From NCBI GenBank assembly GCA_964511555.1, contig CAZEFR010000011.1, forward strand, positions 1 to 53,245: DNA of 53,245 bases, written 5' to 3'. Shown here one piece after another: positions 43,706-51,019 of the stretch (within the stretch, counting starts at the first letter, position 1; each line of letters opens with the position of its first letter). The notes under the pieces were generated by a model that made no database searches, was not told the DNA's origin, and was given only the letters and a program-made list of their open reading frames with translations. The translations under genes and the position numbers were made by a program. This stretch comes from CAIZGX01 sp964511555 (GTDB lineage Bacteria; Bacteroidota; Bacteroidia; Flavobacteriales_D; Sanyastnellaceae).

Positions 43706-44320
43706 ATGTCAGTTAAAATTAGATTACAGCGCCACGGTAAGAAGGGTAAACCATTCTTCCACATTGTTGCCGCTGATGCGCGTTCACCGCGTGATGGTAA
43801 ATTCATTGAGCGTATCGGAAGCTACAATCCGAACACCAATCCTGCTACAATTGTGTTAGACACAGACAAAGCAGTTACTTGGTTGTTCAACGGAGCGCAG
43901 CCTACAGACACTGCTCGTGCAATTCTTTCTTACAAAGGTGTTTTATACAAAGCACACTTGAACAAAGGAGTAAAGAAAGGTGCATTGACACAAGAACAAG
44001 CTGATGCTAAATTCAACGCTTGGTTAGATGCTAAAGATGCTAAGATTCAAGCGAAACGCGACGGTCTTTCTTCTGCTAAAGAATCTGCTTTAGCTGAGCA
44101 ATTGAAAGCTGAACGTGCGGTTAACGAAGCGCGTATTGCTGCTCGTGCTGCTGCAGATGCTGCTGCTCACGCAGAAGCTAATCCAGTTGTAGAAGAAGAA
44201 GTTGTTGCTGAAGAAGTTGTAGTAGCTGAAGAAGCTCCTGCAGTTGAAGAGGCTCCAGCTGCTGAAGAAGCTCCAGTTGCTGAGGCACCTGCTGCTGACG
44301 AGGCGCCTGCTGCTGAATAA
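43706..44320 (+). CDS. rpsP: Ribosomal protein S16 with long acidic tail
   Basis: The first 80 residues are the S16 core (VKIRLQRHGKKGKPFFHIVAADARSPRDGKFIERIGSYNP) that binds 16S rRNA. A helical charged middle (about 100-155) and a low-complexity tail rich in Ala, Glu, Pro and Val (about 156-204) follow. Such extensions occur in Bacteroidota S16; E. coli S16 has only 82 residues. The usual neighbour rimM is not adjacent: it is 6 kb downstream. A strong hairpin terminator follows, so rpsP is a single-gene unit. No consensus promoter was recognised upstream. Confidence 0.96.
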   Translation: MSVKIRLQRHGKKGKPFFHIVAADARSPRDGKFIERIGSYNPNTNPATIVLDTDKAVTWLFNGAQPTDTARAILSYKGVLYKAHLNKGVKKGALTQEQADAKFNAWLDAKDAKIQAKRDGLSSAKESALAEQLKAERAVNEARIAARAAADAAAHAEANPVVEEEVVAEEVVVAEEAPAVEEAPAAEEAPVAEAPAADEAPAAE

Positions 44321-44342
44321 TTCAGTATATAAGTCATTTAAG

Positions 44343-44370
44343 AAAGGGAAGCAAATTGCTTCCCTTTTTT
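44343..44370 (+). terminator. Intrinsic terminator of rpsP
   Basis: A 10-bp stem (AAAGGGAAGC with GCTTCCCTTT) with loop AAATT, followed by a T run to 44370. It starts 22 bases after the rpsP stop. Confidence 0.9.
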
Positions 44371-44375
44371 AATTG

Positions 44376-44383
44376 TATTTTTG
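44376..44383 (+). promoter_or_regulatory. -7 promoter element for the TauE/SafE-ctlX operon
   Basis: TATTTTTG ends 5 bases before the ATG at 44389. It lies only 5 bases after the rpsP terminator T run. Confidence 0.55.
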
Positions 44384-44388
44384 AAGGG

Positions 44389-45117
44389 ATGGATAACCTC
44401 GCACTTTTCTTCGCTCTTGCGCTAGTTGCAGAAATTATTGGGACAGTCTCGGGTTTCGGTTCTTCCATTTTATTCATTCCACTAGCTGCCTTGTTTTTCG
44501 ATTTTAAAATCGTCTTGGGTATCACTGCCGTCTTTCATGTGTTTAGTAATGTCTTTAAAATAATTTTATTTCGAAAAGGAGTTGATCGCTACGTAATTCT
44601 TTACTTAGGAATTCCTGCAGTGATTAGCGTTGTTATTGGCGCATTGCTTACTGCTTACATTTCCGTCAAAATAATCGAAATGGCCATGAGTGTTGTTGTG
44701 TTAGCGATTGCTGTCTATATGATTTTCAATCAAAGAATAGCATTTAGTAAAAGCAACACGAATTTAATAGTGGGAGGAACCGTTTCAGGTTTTTTGGCTG
44801 GACTGGTTGGAACAGGCGGAGCGATTCGAGGACTTACCTTGACTGCTTTTGAGCTTGAGAAGAATGCTTTCGTGGCAACTTCAGCAGTGATTGATTTAGG
44901 AGTCGATGCAAGTAGAGCAGGTATTTACATTTGGAATGGCTATTTTCAGTCGGAGCACATTAGGTTAATACCTATGTTAATCGCCATTGCTTTTGTAGGT
45001 TCGTATATCGGAAAATTAATTCTGGCTCGAACATCTGCTTTGTTTTTTAGATATGCAGTATTATTCGTTGTCATTTCAACAAGTATTTGGCAGCTGATTA
45101 AATTGGTATTTTTATGA
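44389..45117 (+). CDS. TauE/SafE family membrane permease
   Basis: A 242-residue inner-membrane protein with about eight helices in two repeats. Family motifs are LVAEIIGTVSGFGSSILFIPLAALFFDFK in the first half and VGGTVSGFLAGLVGTGGAIRGLTLTAFELEK in the second. TauE/SafE members move organic sulfonates or other small anions; the substrate here is unknown. The ATG at 44389 was chosen over a TTG at 44356, which lies within the rpsP terminator. It overlaps ctlX by ATGA. Confidence 0.88.
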   Translation: MDNLALFFALALVAEIIGTVSGFGSSILFIPLAALFFDFKIVLGITAVFHVFSNVFKIILFRKGVDRYVILYLGIPAVISVVIGALLTAYISVKIIEMAMSVVVLAIAVYMIFNQRIAFSKSNTNLIVGGTVSGFLAGLVGTGGAIRGLTLTAFELEKNAFVATSAVIDLGVDASRAGIYIWNGYFQSEHIRLIPMLIAIAFVGSYIGKLILARTSALFFRYAVLFVVISTSIWQLIKLVFL

Positions 45118-46043
45118 TCTTGAAGGAATATAGTCTAAAGCATTTTACGAATCGCGTGCTAATGGTTCGTCCCGCAGCGTTCGGATATAACAACGAAACC
45201 GCTGAGAGCAATGCGTTTCAAAATCAAGTGGCCTTGTCTCGTGATGAAATTCTTCACCAAGCGCTCAATGAGTTTGATGGTGCTGTTGAAATTCTTCGAG
45301 ATGCGGGTGTTGAAGTGTTTGTTGCGCAGGACACTCCTTTTCCAGAAAAGCCTGATGCTGTTTTTCCGAATAACTGGATTTCTTTTCATTCTAACGGAGA
45401 GTTGATTTTGTATCCCATGGAAGCCCGCAATCGCAGATGTGAAAGGCGATTGGAATTGGTGGTTGAACTTCAACAGAAATTGAATTTCTTACAAGTTTTT
45501 GATCTTAGTTATTTCGAAGAGAAGTCTATGTTTTTGGAAGGGACAGGAAGCGTTGTCTTCGACCATGCGAATAGGAAAGCATATGCCGCAATTTCTTCTC
45601 GAACAAATGAAGAAGTGTTGAATGAATTATGTGCTCATCTCAATTACAATCCAGTTTTATTTCAGGCTGAAGATGAATTGGGGCAAGCGATTTATCACAC
45701 AAATGTGATCATGTGTGTAGGTGCGAATTTCGTGGTCATTTGTATAGAAGCAATTGCCACAGCAAGTGAGCGCCTACTCGTTTTGGAGTCAATTCGAAAT
45801 TCTGGTAAGGAAGTCGTAGAAATTTCAATGCATCAACTTAAAAACTTCGCGGGAAATATGCTGGCTTTAAAGAATAGGGAAGAAGAACCTTTGCTTGTTC
45901 TTTCAGCCACTGCGAAGGAGAGTCTGAATCAGAATCAAATGAATTTTCTGTTGGAAAAAGCGCGTTTGGTTGTACTTCCAATAGAAACCATTGAAACTAT
46001 TGGAGGCGGAAGCGCGCGATGTATGCTTGCAGAGATTTTCTAG
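45114..46043 (+). CDS. ctlX: Citrulline hydrolase CtlX (arginine deiminase superfamily)
   Basis: A 309-residue guanidino-group-modifying enzyme. The catalytic histidine is near residue 195 (AIYHTNVIMCVG) and the nucleophile cysteine is Cys303 in the C-terminal GGGSARCMLAEIF. The N-terminal VLMVRPAAFGYNNETAESNAFQ and DAVFPNNWISFH are typical of CtlX, a citrulline ureidase described in Francisella that yields ornithine. Other amidinohydrolase activities of the fold remain possible. It overlaps the TauE/SafE permease gene, which may supply or export its substrate or product. Confidence 0.87.
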   Translation: MILKEYSLKHFTNRVLMVRPAAFGYNNETAESNAFQNQVALSRDEILHQALNEFDGAVEILRDAGVEVFVAQDTPFPEKPDAVFPNNWISFHSNGELILYPMEARNRRCERRLELVVELQQKLNFLQVFDLSYFEEKSMFLEGTGSVVFDHANRKAYAAISSRTNEEVLNELCAHLNYNPVLFQAEDELGQAIYHTNVIMCVGANFVVICIEAIATASERLLVLESIRNSGKEVVEISMHQLKNFAGNMLALKNREEEPLLVLSATAKESLNQNQMNFLLEKARLVVLPIETIETIGGGSARCMLAEIF

Positions 46044-46108
46044 CGCCTCGGTTATCTTAGGAAGTTCACTGTCGTTAGGCTTATCAATGTTTGATTTTGA
46101 AGAATTAA

Positions 46109-46126
46109 TTCAATTTTCGAATTGAA
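46109..46126 (+). repeat. A/T-rich hairpin with TTCG loop
   Basis: TTCAATT-TTCG-AATTGAA, a perfect 7-bp stem. It lies directly before the G/C-rich terminator hairpin, so the two form a tandem pair. Confidence 0.6.
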
Positions 46127-46130
46127 ATTT

Positions 46131-46162
46131 AAAGGGCTCTTGAAGGGCCCTTTTTATTTTTT
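46131..46162 (+). terminator. Intrinsic terminator after ctlX
   Basis: The stem AAAGGGC/GCCCTTT encloses a 9-base loop and is followed by TTTTTATTTTTT. It lies about 90 bases after the ctlX stop. The 46044-46219 spacer otherwise holds only the preceding A/T hairpin and no convincing gene. Confidence 0.8.
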
Positions 46163-46219
46163 AACAATTTGAATTTCTGATTTGAATTCAATTACTTTTA
46201 ATACACTATTCCCAACACA

Positions 46220-47248
46220 ATGAAAAGAAAATTAATTTTCGTCGCGCTAGCTGCCTTGGCGGTTGTTGTTTGTTGGAGAATTATTTCGTGCAATTCCAGT
46301 AAACCGGTTATTTCATTTTATTATTGGAAGACAGTCTTTGAATTGACCGAGAAAGAACATCAGTTGCTGGCTGATTTAGAAGTGAAGCGAATTTATATCC
46401 GCTATTTCGATGTGATTTCAAGTGAACAAGGACTGAAGCCCGATGCCATTATTCAGTTCAAAGAAAAGCCTGCCTGCGAAGTGGTTCCTGTGGTATATAT
46501 AACAACCGACGCCATGATTGCGAAAGGCGGCTACGCATCTAACTTTGCGTTAGCCGATAGCGTTTTGCTTTTAATCAATAACATCTCGAAAGCACAAGGA
46601 ATTGAATACAAAGAAGTGCAATTCGATTGCGACTGGAACGAAAGCACAGAAGAAGCGTATTTTGCTTTTATCGATTTAATTCAAGAGCGCAGTCCCGATT
46701 TATTGGTCACCTCAACCATACGTTTGCATCAGGTGAAATACCAAGAACGAACCGGTATGCCGAACGTTCATTCGGGAACACTCATGTATTACAATATGGG
46801 CCGTATTGCCGCAGATTCGCTGAATTCTATTTATGATCGAGACATAGCGCGACAATACATTGCTGGACTCGACGATTACAATTTGCCTTTGAACATTGCC
46901 CTACCGGTTTTTTCATGGGGAGTGCAATCGCGTGGAAATGCCGTGGTAGATCTTTTGAATAAAATAGATTTCAATCAATTGAAGTCGGATACTCTTTTCA
47001 ACCAAGTATCTGATCGAGTATTTGAAGCCCAACACAACGGTATTTTTGATGATGTGTATTTTGCTCAAGGAGATCGATTGAAATTGGAATACGCTTCTCC
47101 CGAAGATATTCGCATCGCTATTCAGGACATTTCAGAATACCTTCAGGAGACTCCGAAGGAAATAATACTTTACGATTTAGACGAACTTAATTTTGAAAAT
47201 CAAATTTATGAAAAGGAATTTTTTCATAGTCTTTGCGCTTCTTTCTAG
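46220..47248 (+). CDS. Uncharacterised lipoprotein, 342 aa
   Basis: The N-terminus has a hydrophobic signal with a possible lipobox IISC (Cys24). The body alternates hydrophobic strands with helices (KRIYIRYFDVIS; CEVVPVVYITTDAMI; YKEVQFDCDWNESTEEAYFAFIDLIQE; LVTSTIRLHQVKY; LNIALPVFSWGVQ), a rhythm like a TIM-barrel glycoside hydrolase fold. No catalytic acid pair could be assigned with confidence. It overlaps the next gene by 41 bases. The function is unknown, but the linked arrangement suggests joint action with the following lipoprotein. Confidence 0.72.
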   Translation: MKRKLIFVALAALAVVVCWRIISCNSSKPVISFYYWKTVFELTEKEHQLLADLEVKRIYIRYFDVISSEQGLKPDAIIQFKEKPACEVVPVVYITTDAMIAKGGYASNFALADSVLLLINNISKAQGIEYKEVQFDCDWNESTEEAYFAFIDLIQERSPDLLVTSTIRLHQVKYQERTGMPNVHSGTLMYYNMGRIAADSLNSIYDRDIARQYIAGLDDYNLPLNIALPVFSWGVQSRGNAVVDLLNKIDFNQLKSDTLFNQVSDRVFEAQHNGIFDDVYFAQGDRLKLEYASPEDIRIAIQDISEYLQETPKEIILYDLDELNFENQIYEKEFFHSLCASF

Positions 47249-49460
47249 TGCAGTTGCAGTGGTCAGTTATAAGTCACTTCAGGCATGCGGAGGTGGAGAT
47301 TGGAACTACGAGTGGCAAGCGATTTTTACTCCTGAAGTTGCAGAGTTGGACTCTACGCTTTCTCCTATGTTTTATGAAACGCAAACGCAATGGTATTCCA
47401 GTTATTCCGATTGGGATTGGAAGGAAGACCAAGCCATGATTGAATGGAGGGAATTTTTCAAAGGGGAAGTGCCTGAAGAGGCTGTGCGATTTTATTTGTT
47501 TACTTCTGATGGAGAAAAGGAGTTCGCGACTATACTGAAAGGAGCGAAGTCTAGTAAATCTTTCCCAGACTTAAATTGGGAAACTCCGAAAATGAAAGAA
47601 TTCAAAGCTTTCTTGCGATTGGCTACGGAAGTTGATAAATCAGCGGACGGCAGGTATTTTTCGTGGGATTACAAATACCAAAATCAAGTGTACGTTGGCG
47701 ATGTCTTGATTGAAGAGTTGAAGATAAAATACAACTCGGCTTCCAATGAAATCATGAAGGTGAAGTGGTGGTTTCAAGTAGTGAAAGCTTTGTATTACAG
47801 CAAAAATCAAAGGGCTTTAATCGGATTCCTTGAAGAAACGAAAGGCGCAGTGCCTGAGGGAACCTATTACTATCGCGCTTTGAGTTATTTAGGCGGTGTC
47901 TATCATGCGTTACAGAATTTCCCAATGGCAAATGCCATGTACAGCAAGGTTATGGCGCATTGTGCACCTTTGCGTTTCGATGCGGTTTTTTCATATCATG
48001 CCTTGAATCAGAGCGATTTTAATTTCGCACTCAATTTAGTTTCAGATACAGAGGAGAAAGCTGCCATGTGGGTGATGCAGGGGTATTACACCGATGAGAT
48101 GGAGGCCATGAAGGCGATATATGCGTTGAAGCCGAACAGTGAAATGTTGGATCTGCTCTTAACACGAAGTATGAATAAAATGGAAGCCGCTTTAGCGAAT
48201 TCCAATCGCGATAACTACCGCGAGTACATTACTGATGTGCAGCTTTCCATTGATAAGAAATTGGTTGAATTTGTGAATCAAGTTAACGACGAAGGGAAGA
48301 CCAGAGACAAGCATACCTGGAACTTAGCTGCTGCTTATTTGAACGCATTAACAGGAGAGAACAGACGGGCAGAAGAAGATTTGAATAGAGTTTTTGCAAG
48401 TGGAAGTGAAATTGAAAAAGATCAAGCGCGCACGCTTTCAATTGTCAATGAAATTATGCGTGTGGGTTTTGAGAATAAAAATCTTTGGAGTCTATATGAT
48501 GGCGAAGAAGCTCGCGCTTTCGAATCGCGCATATATCCGCATTTGAAATGGCTTGTCTCTCAAGGCGAAACGCAGACCTATGATAGTTATAGTTATTGGG
48601 ACGTTTCTTCAAAGAAAACCAAGGTGCGAGTTGAATTGGTTTTTTCTTGGACCAAGCGAATGCTCGGTATGCTCTACGCTTATCAAATACAAAGTGAATT
48701 GGCTAGTCCGAATGGAGCATATTACCATGATAAATACAATATTTCCGAAATGAAGAAATTCATGCAAGGAGAGCGAAGCGATTTTGAAAAACTCCTTCTT
48801 CAGATTTATCCAATTAAATTGGAAGACATCGAGTTGTACGAAGGTTTGGTTTTAGCATACGCTGGACAATTGGAAAAAGCCAAAGAACATTTCGTTAAAA
48901 CGAAATTGGCGAATGAAGAATTGCGATCTGATCCTTTCGTTGCGGGTATTCAAGACTGTCACGATTGCGATCATGAGAATTACCGTGGTCGCAAATGGAC
49001 GCGCATGACCACACTCAATCGTATGATTCAACTTCAACAGAATCTTCTTCGAAATACAGATATGTATTATTCGGCTCTGACCTTGGGCAATGCGTATTAC
49101 AACTTGTCGTATTATGGAAATGCACGTGCGTTCTATCAATCGAAACTGCTTTACAGTTGGGGAAATTCAATCGACGATTTTCATTCGAAGTTTCTGAATT
49201 CGTCCAATCGCGCGAAAGACTATTATCGCACGGCGTTGCAATATGCGCAGTCAGATGAGCAACGAGCGAAATGCGAATATTTCATTGCGAAATGCGATCG
49301 AAACGAGTTCTACAATTTCGGTTGGGTGAACAATGAAATTGATTTCCTAGCTTGGGACGGATTCGTAAATCTGAAATCGAAATATTCAAACACGAAATTC
49401 TACAACGAGGTTATTCGGGAATGCGGGTATTTCCGAACGTATTTGAGCAAAGCAAATTGA
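47208..49460 (+). CDS. Uncharacterised helical-repeat lipoprotein with CGGG start
   Basis: A 750-residue protein. The signal segment ends in LQAC (Cys27) followed by GGGDWNYEW, a start seen in a large uncharacterised Bacteroidota family. The body is mostly helical with TPR-like pairs (YRALSYLGGVYHALQNFPMANAMYSKV; LVLAYAGQLEKAKEHFVKTKL; ALTLGNAYYNLSYYGNARAFYQ). It probably sits at the envelope as a protein-interaction scaffold. The ATG at 47208 is 13 bases after a TAATTTTG element, which lies inside the upstream gene and may give extra transcription. The stop is followed by a small hairpin array. Confidence 0.78.
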   Translation: MKRNFFIVFALLSSAVAVVSYKSLQACGGGDWNYEWQAIFTPEVAELDSTLSPMFYETQTQWYSSYSDWDWKEDQAMIEWREFFKGEVPEEAVRFYLFTSDGEKEFATILKGAKSSKSFPDLNWETPKMKEFKAFLRLATEVDKSADGRYFSWDYKYQNQVYVGDVLIEELKIKYNSASNEIMKVKWWFQVVKALYYSKNQRALIGFLEETKGAVPEGTYYYRALSYLGGVYHALQNFPMANAMYSKVMAHCAPLRFDAVFSYHALNQSDFNFALNLVSDTEEKAAMWVMQGYYTDEMEAMKAIYALKPNSEMLDLLLTRSMNKMEAALANSNRDNYREYITDVQLSIDKKLVEFVNQVNDEGKTRDKHTWNLAAAYLNALTGENRRAEEDLNRVFASGSEIEKDQARTLSIVNEIMRVGFENKNLWSLYDGEEARAFESRIYPHLKWLVSQGETQTYDSYSYWDVSSKKTKVRVELVFSWTKRMLGMLYAYQIQSELASPNGAYYHDKYNISEMKKFMQGERSDFEKLLLQIYPIKLEDIELYEGLVLAYAGQLEKAKEHFVKTKLANEELRSDPFVAGIQDCHDCDHENYRGRKWTRMTTLNRMIQLQQNLLRNTDMYYSALTLGNAYYNLSYYGNARAFYQSKLLYSWGNSIDDFHSKFLNSSNRAKDYYRTALQYAQSDEQRAKCEYFIAKCDRNEFYNFGWVNNEIDFLAWDGFVNLKSKYSNTKFYNEVIRECGYFRTYLSKAN

Positions 49461-49465
49461 CAAGG

Positions 49466-49490
49466 TCCTACGGAAGGTCCTGCGGAAGGG
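49466..49490 (+). repeat. Mini hairpin pair L4 (AGG-linked)
   Basis: TCC-TAC-GGA, linker AGG, TCC-TGC-GGA, then AGGG. Two 3-bp hairpins with TNC loops fill the 30-base space between two convergent stop codons. The format is like the ladders at 19.3 and 19.9 kb, but with another linker. Confidence 0.45.
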
Positions 49491-50360
49491 TTATTCTAAA
49501 TGTCCGAATTCGCCGCGTTCAAACTGATGGAAGGCATCCATGAGTTCTTGCTTGGTATTCATTACGAAAGGACCGTATGCTGCTATGGGCTCTAGAATAG
49601 GTTCTCCGGAAAGAATAAGAATGGTTGCGTCTTCTGTGCATGAGAGGGTGAATGATTCTCCGTCGTTGCTGAACAATGCAAAGTGACTGGTTCCAACTTG
49701 GTGTTCTTCATTCACAACGATGTTTCCTTCTATAACAAGAGCAGCTGTATTGTTTCTTTCACTGAATGAAAAAGTAGCGGATCCGCCAGCTTTCAATTTT
49801 ACGTTGAAGAGATTCACTTCGGTGAAAGTTGAAGCAGCGCCTTTGTTGAATTCAAAATTCCCAGCAATGACTTCTACAATACCTGCGTTGTTTGGAAGCT
49901 CAACTTTCGGGATATTCGAATTTAGAATCTCTTGATATTTTGGTTTTGAAAGTTTATCAGCCGCGGGAAGATTCACCCACAATTGAACCATAGAAAAAAT
50001 GCCGCCGGCCTTAGAAAATTCTTGCTCGTGGTATTCTTTATGCAGAACACCCGAAGCTGCGGTCATCCACTGTACATCACCTTCGCCAATAACTCCACTG
50101 TTTCCAGCACTGTCGTGATGCGCAACCTTCCCTTTGTAAGCAATGGTCACGGTTTCAAAACCTTTGTGCGGATGCACACCAACGCCCTTCTGCACTTCAG
50201 TCGGAGGGAAGTAATGCGGTGCAGCGTAATCGAGCATAATAAACGGATTCATACGCTCCATGCTCAAATAATAATCGGGAATGAAGTGATGAACCTTGAA
50301 GCCATCTCCAACAAAATTCGTTGGCGGCGGCGGTATAATGGATTGAAGTGTTCTTTTCAT
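49491..50360 (-). CDS. Pirin family protein
   Basis: A 289-residue double cupin. The N-terminal cupin carries the metal-binding histidines in GVGVHPHKGFETVTIAYKG and the motif VLHKEYHEQEF (about residues 60-115). The C-terminal cupin lacks a clear metal site, as usual in pirins. Some bacterial pirins have quercetin 2,3-dioxygenase activity, others act as regulators, so no role is claimed. A TAATTTTG element lies 8 bases before the ATG, divergent from rimM. Confidence 0.93.
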   Translation of the reverse strand: MKRTLQSIIPPPPTNFVGDGFKVHHFIPDYYLSMERMNPFIMLDYAAPHYFPPTEVQKGVGVHPHKGFETVTIAYKGKVAHHDSAGNSGVIGEGDVQWMTAASGVLHKEYHEQEFSKAGGIFSMVQLWVNLPAADKLSKPKYQEILNSNIPKVELPNNAGIVEVIAGNFEFNKGAASTFTEVNLFNVKLKAGGSATFSFSERNNTAALVIEGNIVVNEEHQVGTSHFALFSNDGESFTLSCTEDATILILSGEPILEPIAAYGPFVMNTKQELMDAFHQFERGEFGHLE

Positions 50361-50368
50361 AAGTGGTG

Positions 50369-50376
50369 CAAAATTA
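50369..50376 (-). promoter_or_regulatory. -7 promoter element for pirin
   Basis: On the minus strand TAATTTTG matches the consensus and ends 8 bases before the pirin ATG. It is 6 bases away from the rimM element on the other strand. Confidence 0.5.
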
Positions 50377-50382
50377 CATCAT

Positions 50383-50390
50383 TATCTTTG
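50383..50390 (+). promoter_or_regulatory. -7 promoter element for rimM
   Basis: TATCTTTG matches the consensus and ends 4 bases before the rimM ATG, predicting a leaderless mRNA. Confidence 0.6.
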
Positions 50391-50394
50391 TATC

Positions 50395-50925
50395 ATGAAC
50401 AAAGACGAAATGCACTGCTTGGGAAAAATTACCAAGCTACATGGATACAAAGGCGAGTTAACGGTTTTTTTAGATACTGCGAAGGTGGCAGATTACAAAA
50501 ATTTGCAGTTTTTATTTTTGGAAATTAAAGGTAGCTTGGTTCCATACAAGATTGATTTATTCGAACCGAAAACCAACGATTCGGCCAAGGTGCGTCTTTC
50601 AGGGGTAAATGATGAAGCAACAGCGAAGTCTTTGCTGAAGTCTATGGTCTATGTTCGTTTAAGCGAACTCTCTGTAAAAGACGAAGACCGAAGAGATATG
50701 GTGAATTGGGTTGGCTATACAGTCTTCGATCAAACTCACGGAAACATTGGAGTGGTGGAAGAAGTGGTGGAAAATAGAAAAAATCCACAATTGGAGATTC
50801 GGCACAATTCGGGTAAACTGATTTTAATTCCCCTCCAGCCCGAATTTGTGTTGGAAATCGATGACGAAAGTCAAACCATTTCAACGGCAGCACCTGAAGG
50901 ACTGATAGAGTTGTACTTAGATTAA
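50395..50925 (+). CDS. rimM: Ribosome maturation factor RimM
   Basis: A 176-residue protein that binds S19 and helps assemble the 30S head. The N-terminal beta-barrel begins with LGKITKLHGYKGELTVFLD, and the PRC-barrel with VNWVGYTVFDQTHGNIGVVEEVVEN and LILIPLQPEFVLEIDDESQTI is complete. In many bacteria, including many flavobacteria, rimM directly follows rpsP; here it stands alone with its own promoter and terminator. Confidence 0.94.
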   Translation: MNKDEMHCLGKITKLHGYKGELTVFLDTAKVADYKNLQFLFLEIKGSLVPYKIDLFEPKTNDSAKVRLSGVNDEATAKSLLKSMVYVRLSELSVKDEDRRDMVNWVGYTVFDQTHGNIGVVEEVVENRKNPQLEIRHNSGKLILIPLQPEFVLEIDDESQTISTAAPEGLIELYLD

Positions 50926-50960
50926 TTAATCAACATTTCGAACCGCGAATGGTTAAGAAA

Positions 50961-50994
50961 GGGGCGAGATTCATGAATTCTCGCCCCTTTTTTT
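50961..50994 (+). terminator. Intrinsic terminator of rimM
   Basis: GGGGCGAGA and TCTCGCCCC form a perfect 9-bp stem around TTCATGAAT, followed by TTTTTTT. It ends 5 bases before the pckA -7 element. Confidence 0.93.
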
Positions 50995-50999
50995 ATTAT

Positions 51000-51007
51000 T
51001 ACCTTTG
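51000..51007 (+). promoter_or_regulatory. -7 promoter element for pckA
   Basis: TACCTTTG matches the consensus. It contains the TTG at 51005 that a longer reading frame would use, so translation should begin at 51020 or later. Confidence 0.55.
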
Positions 51008-51019
51008 CCAAACGATTCA

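Noticed and set aside
46088..46126. Short ORF MFDFEELIQFSN before the ctlX terminator as a leader peptide
   Set aside because: Only 12 codons, partly within a hairpin, without a regulated gene just downstream or an amino-acid bias that would suggest attenuation.
51005..51019. TTG at 51005 as the pckA start
   Set aside because: It lies inside the TACCTTTG promoter element, so it would not be in the mRNA; ATG 51020 or 51047 is more likely.
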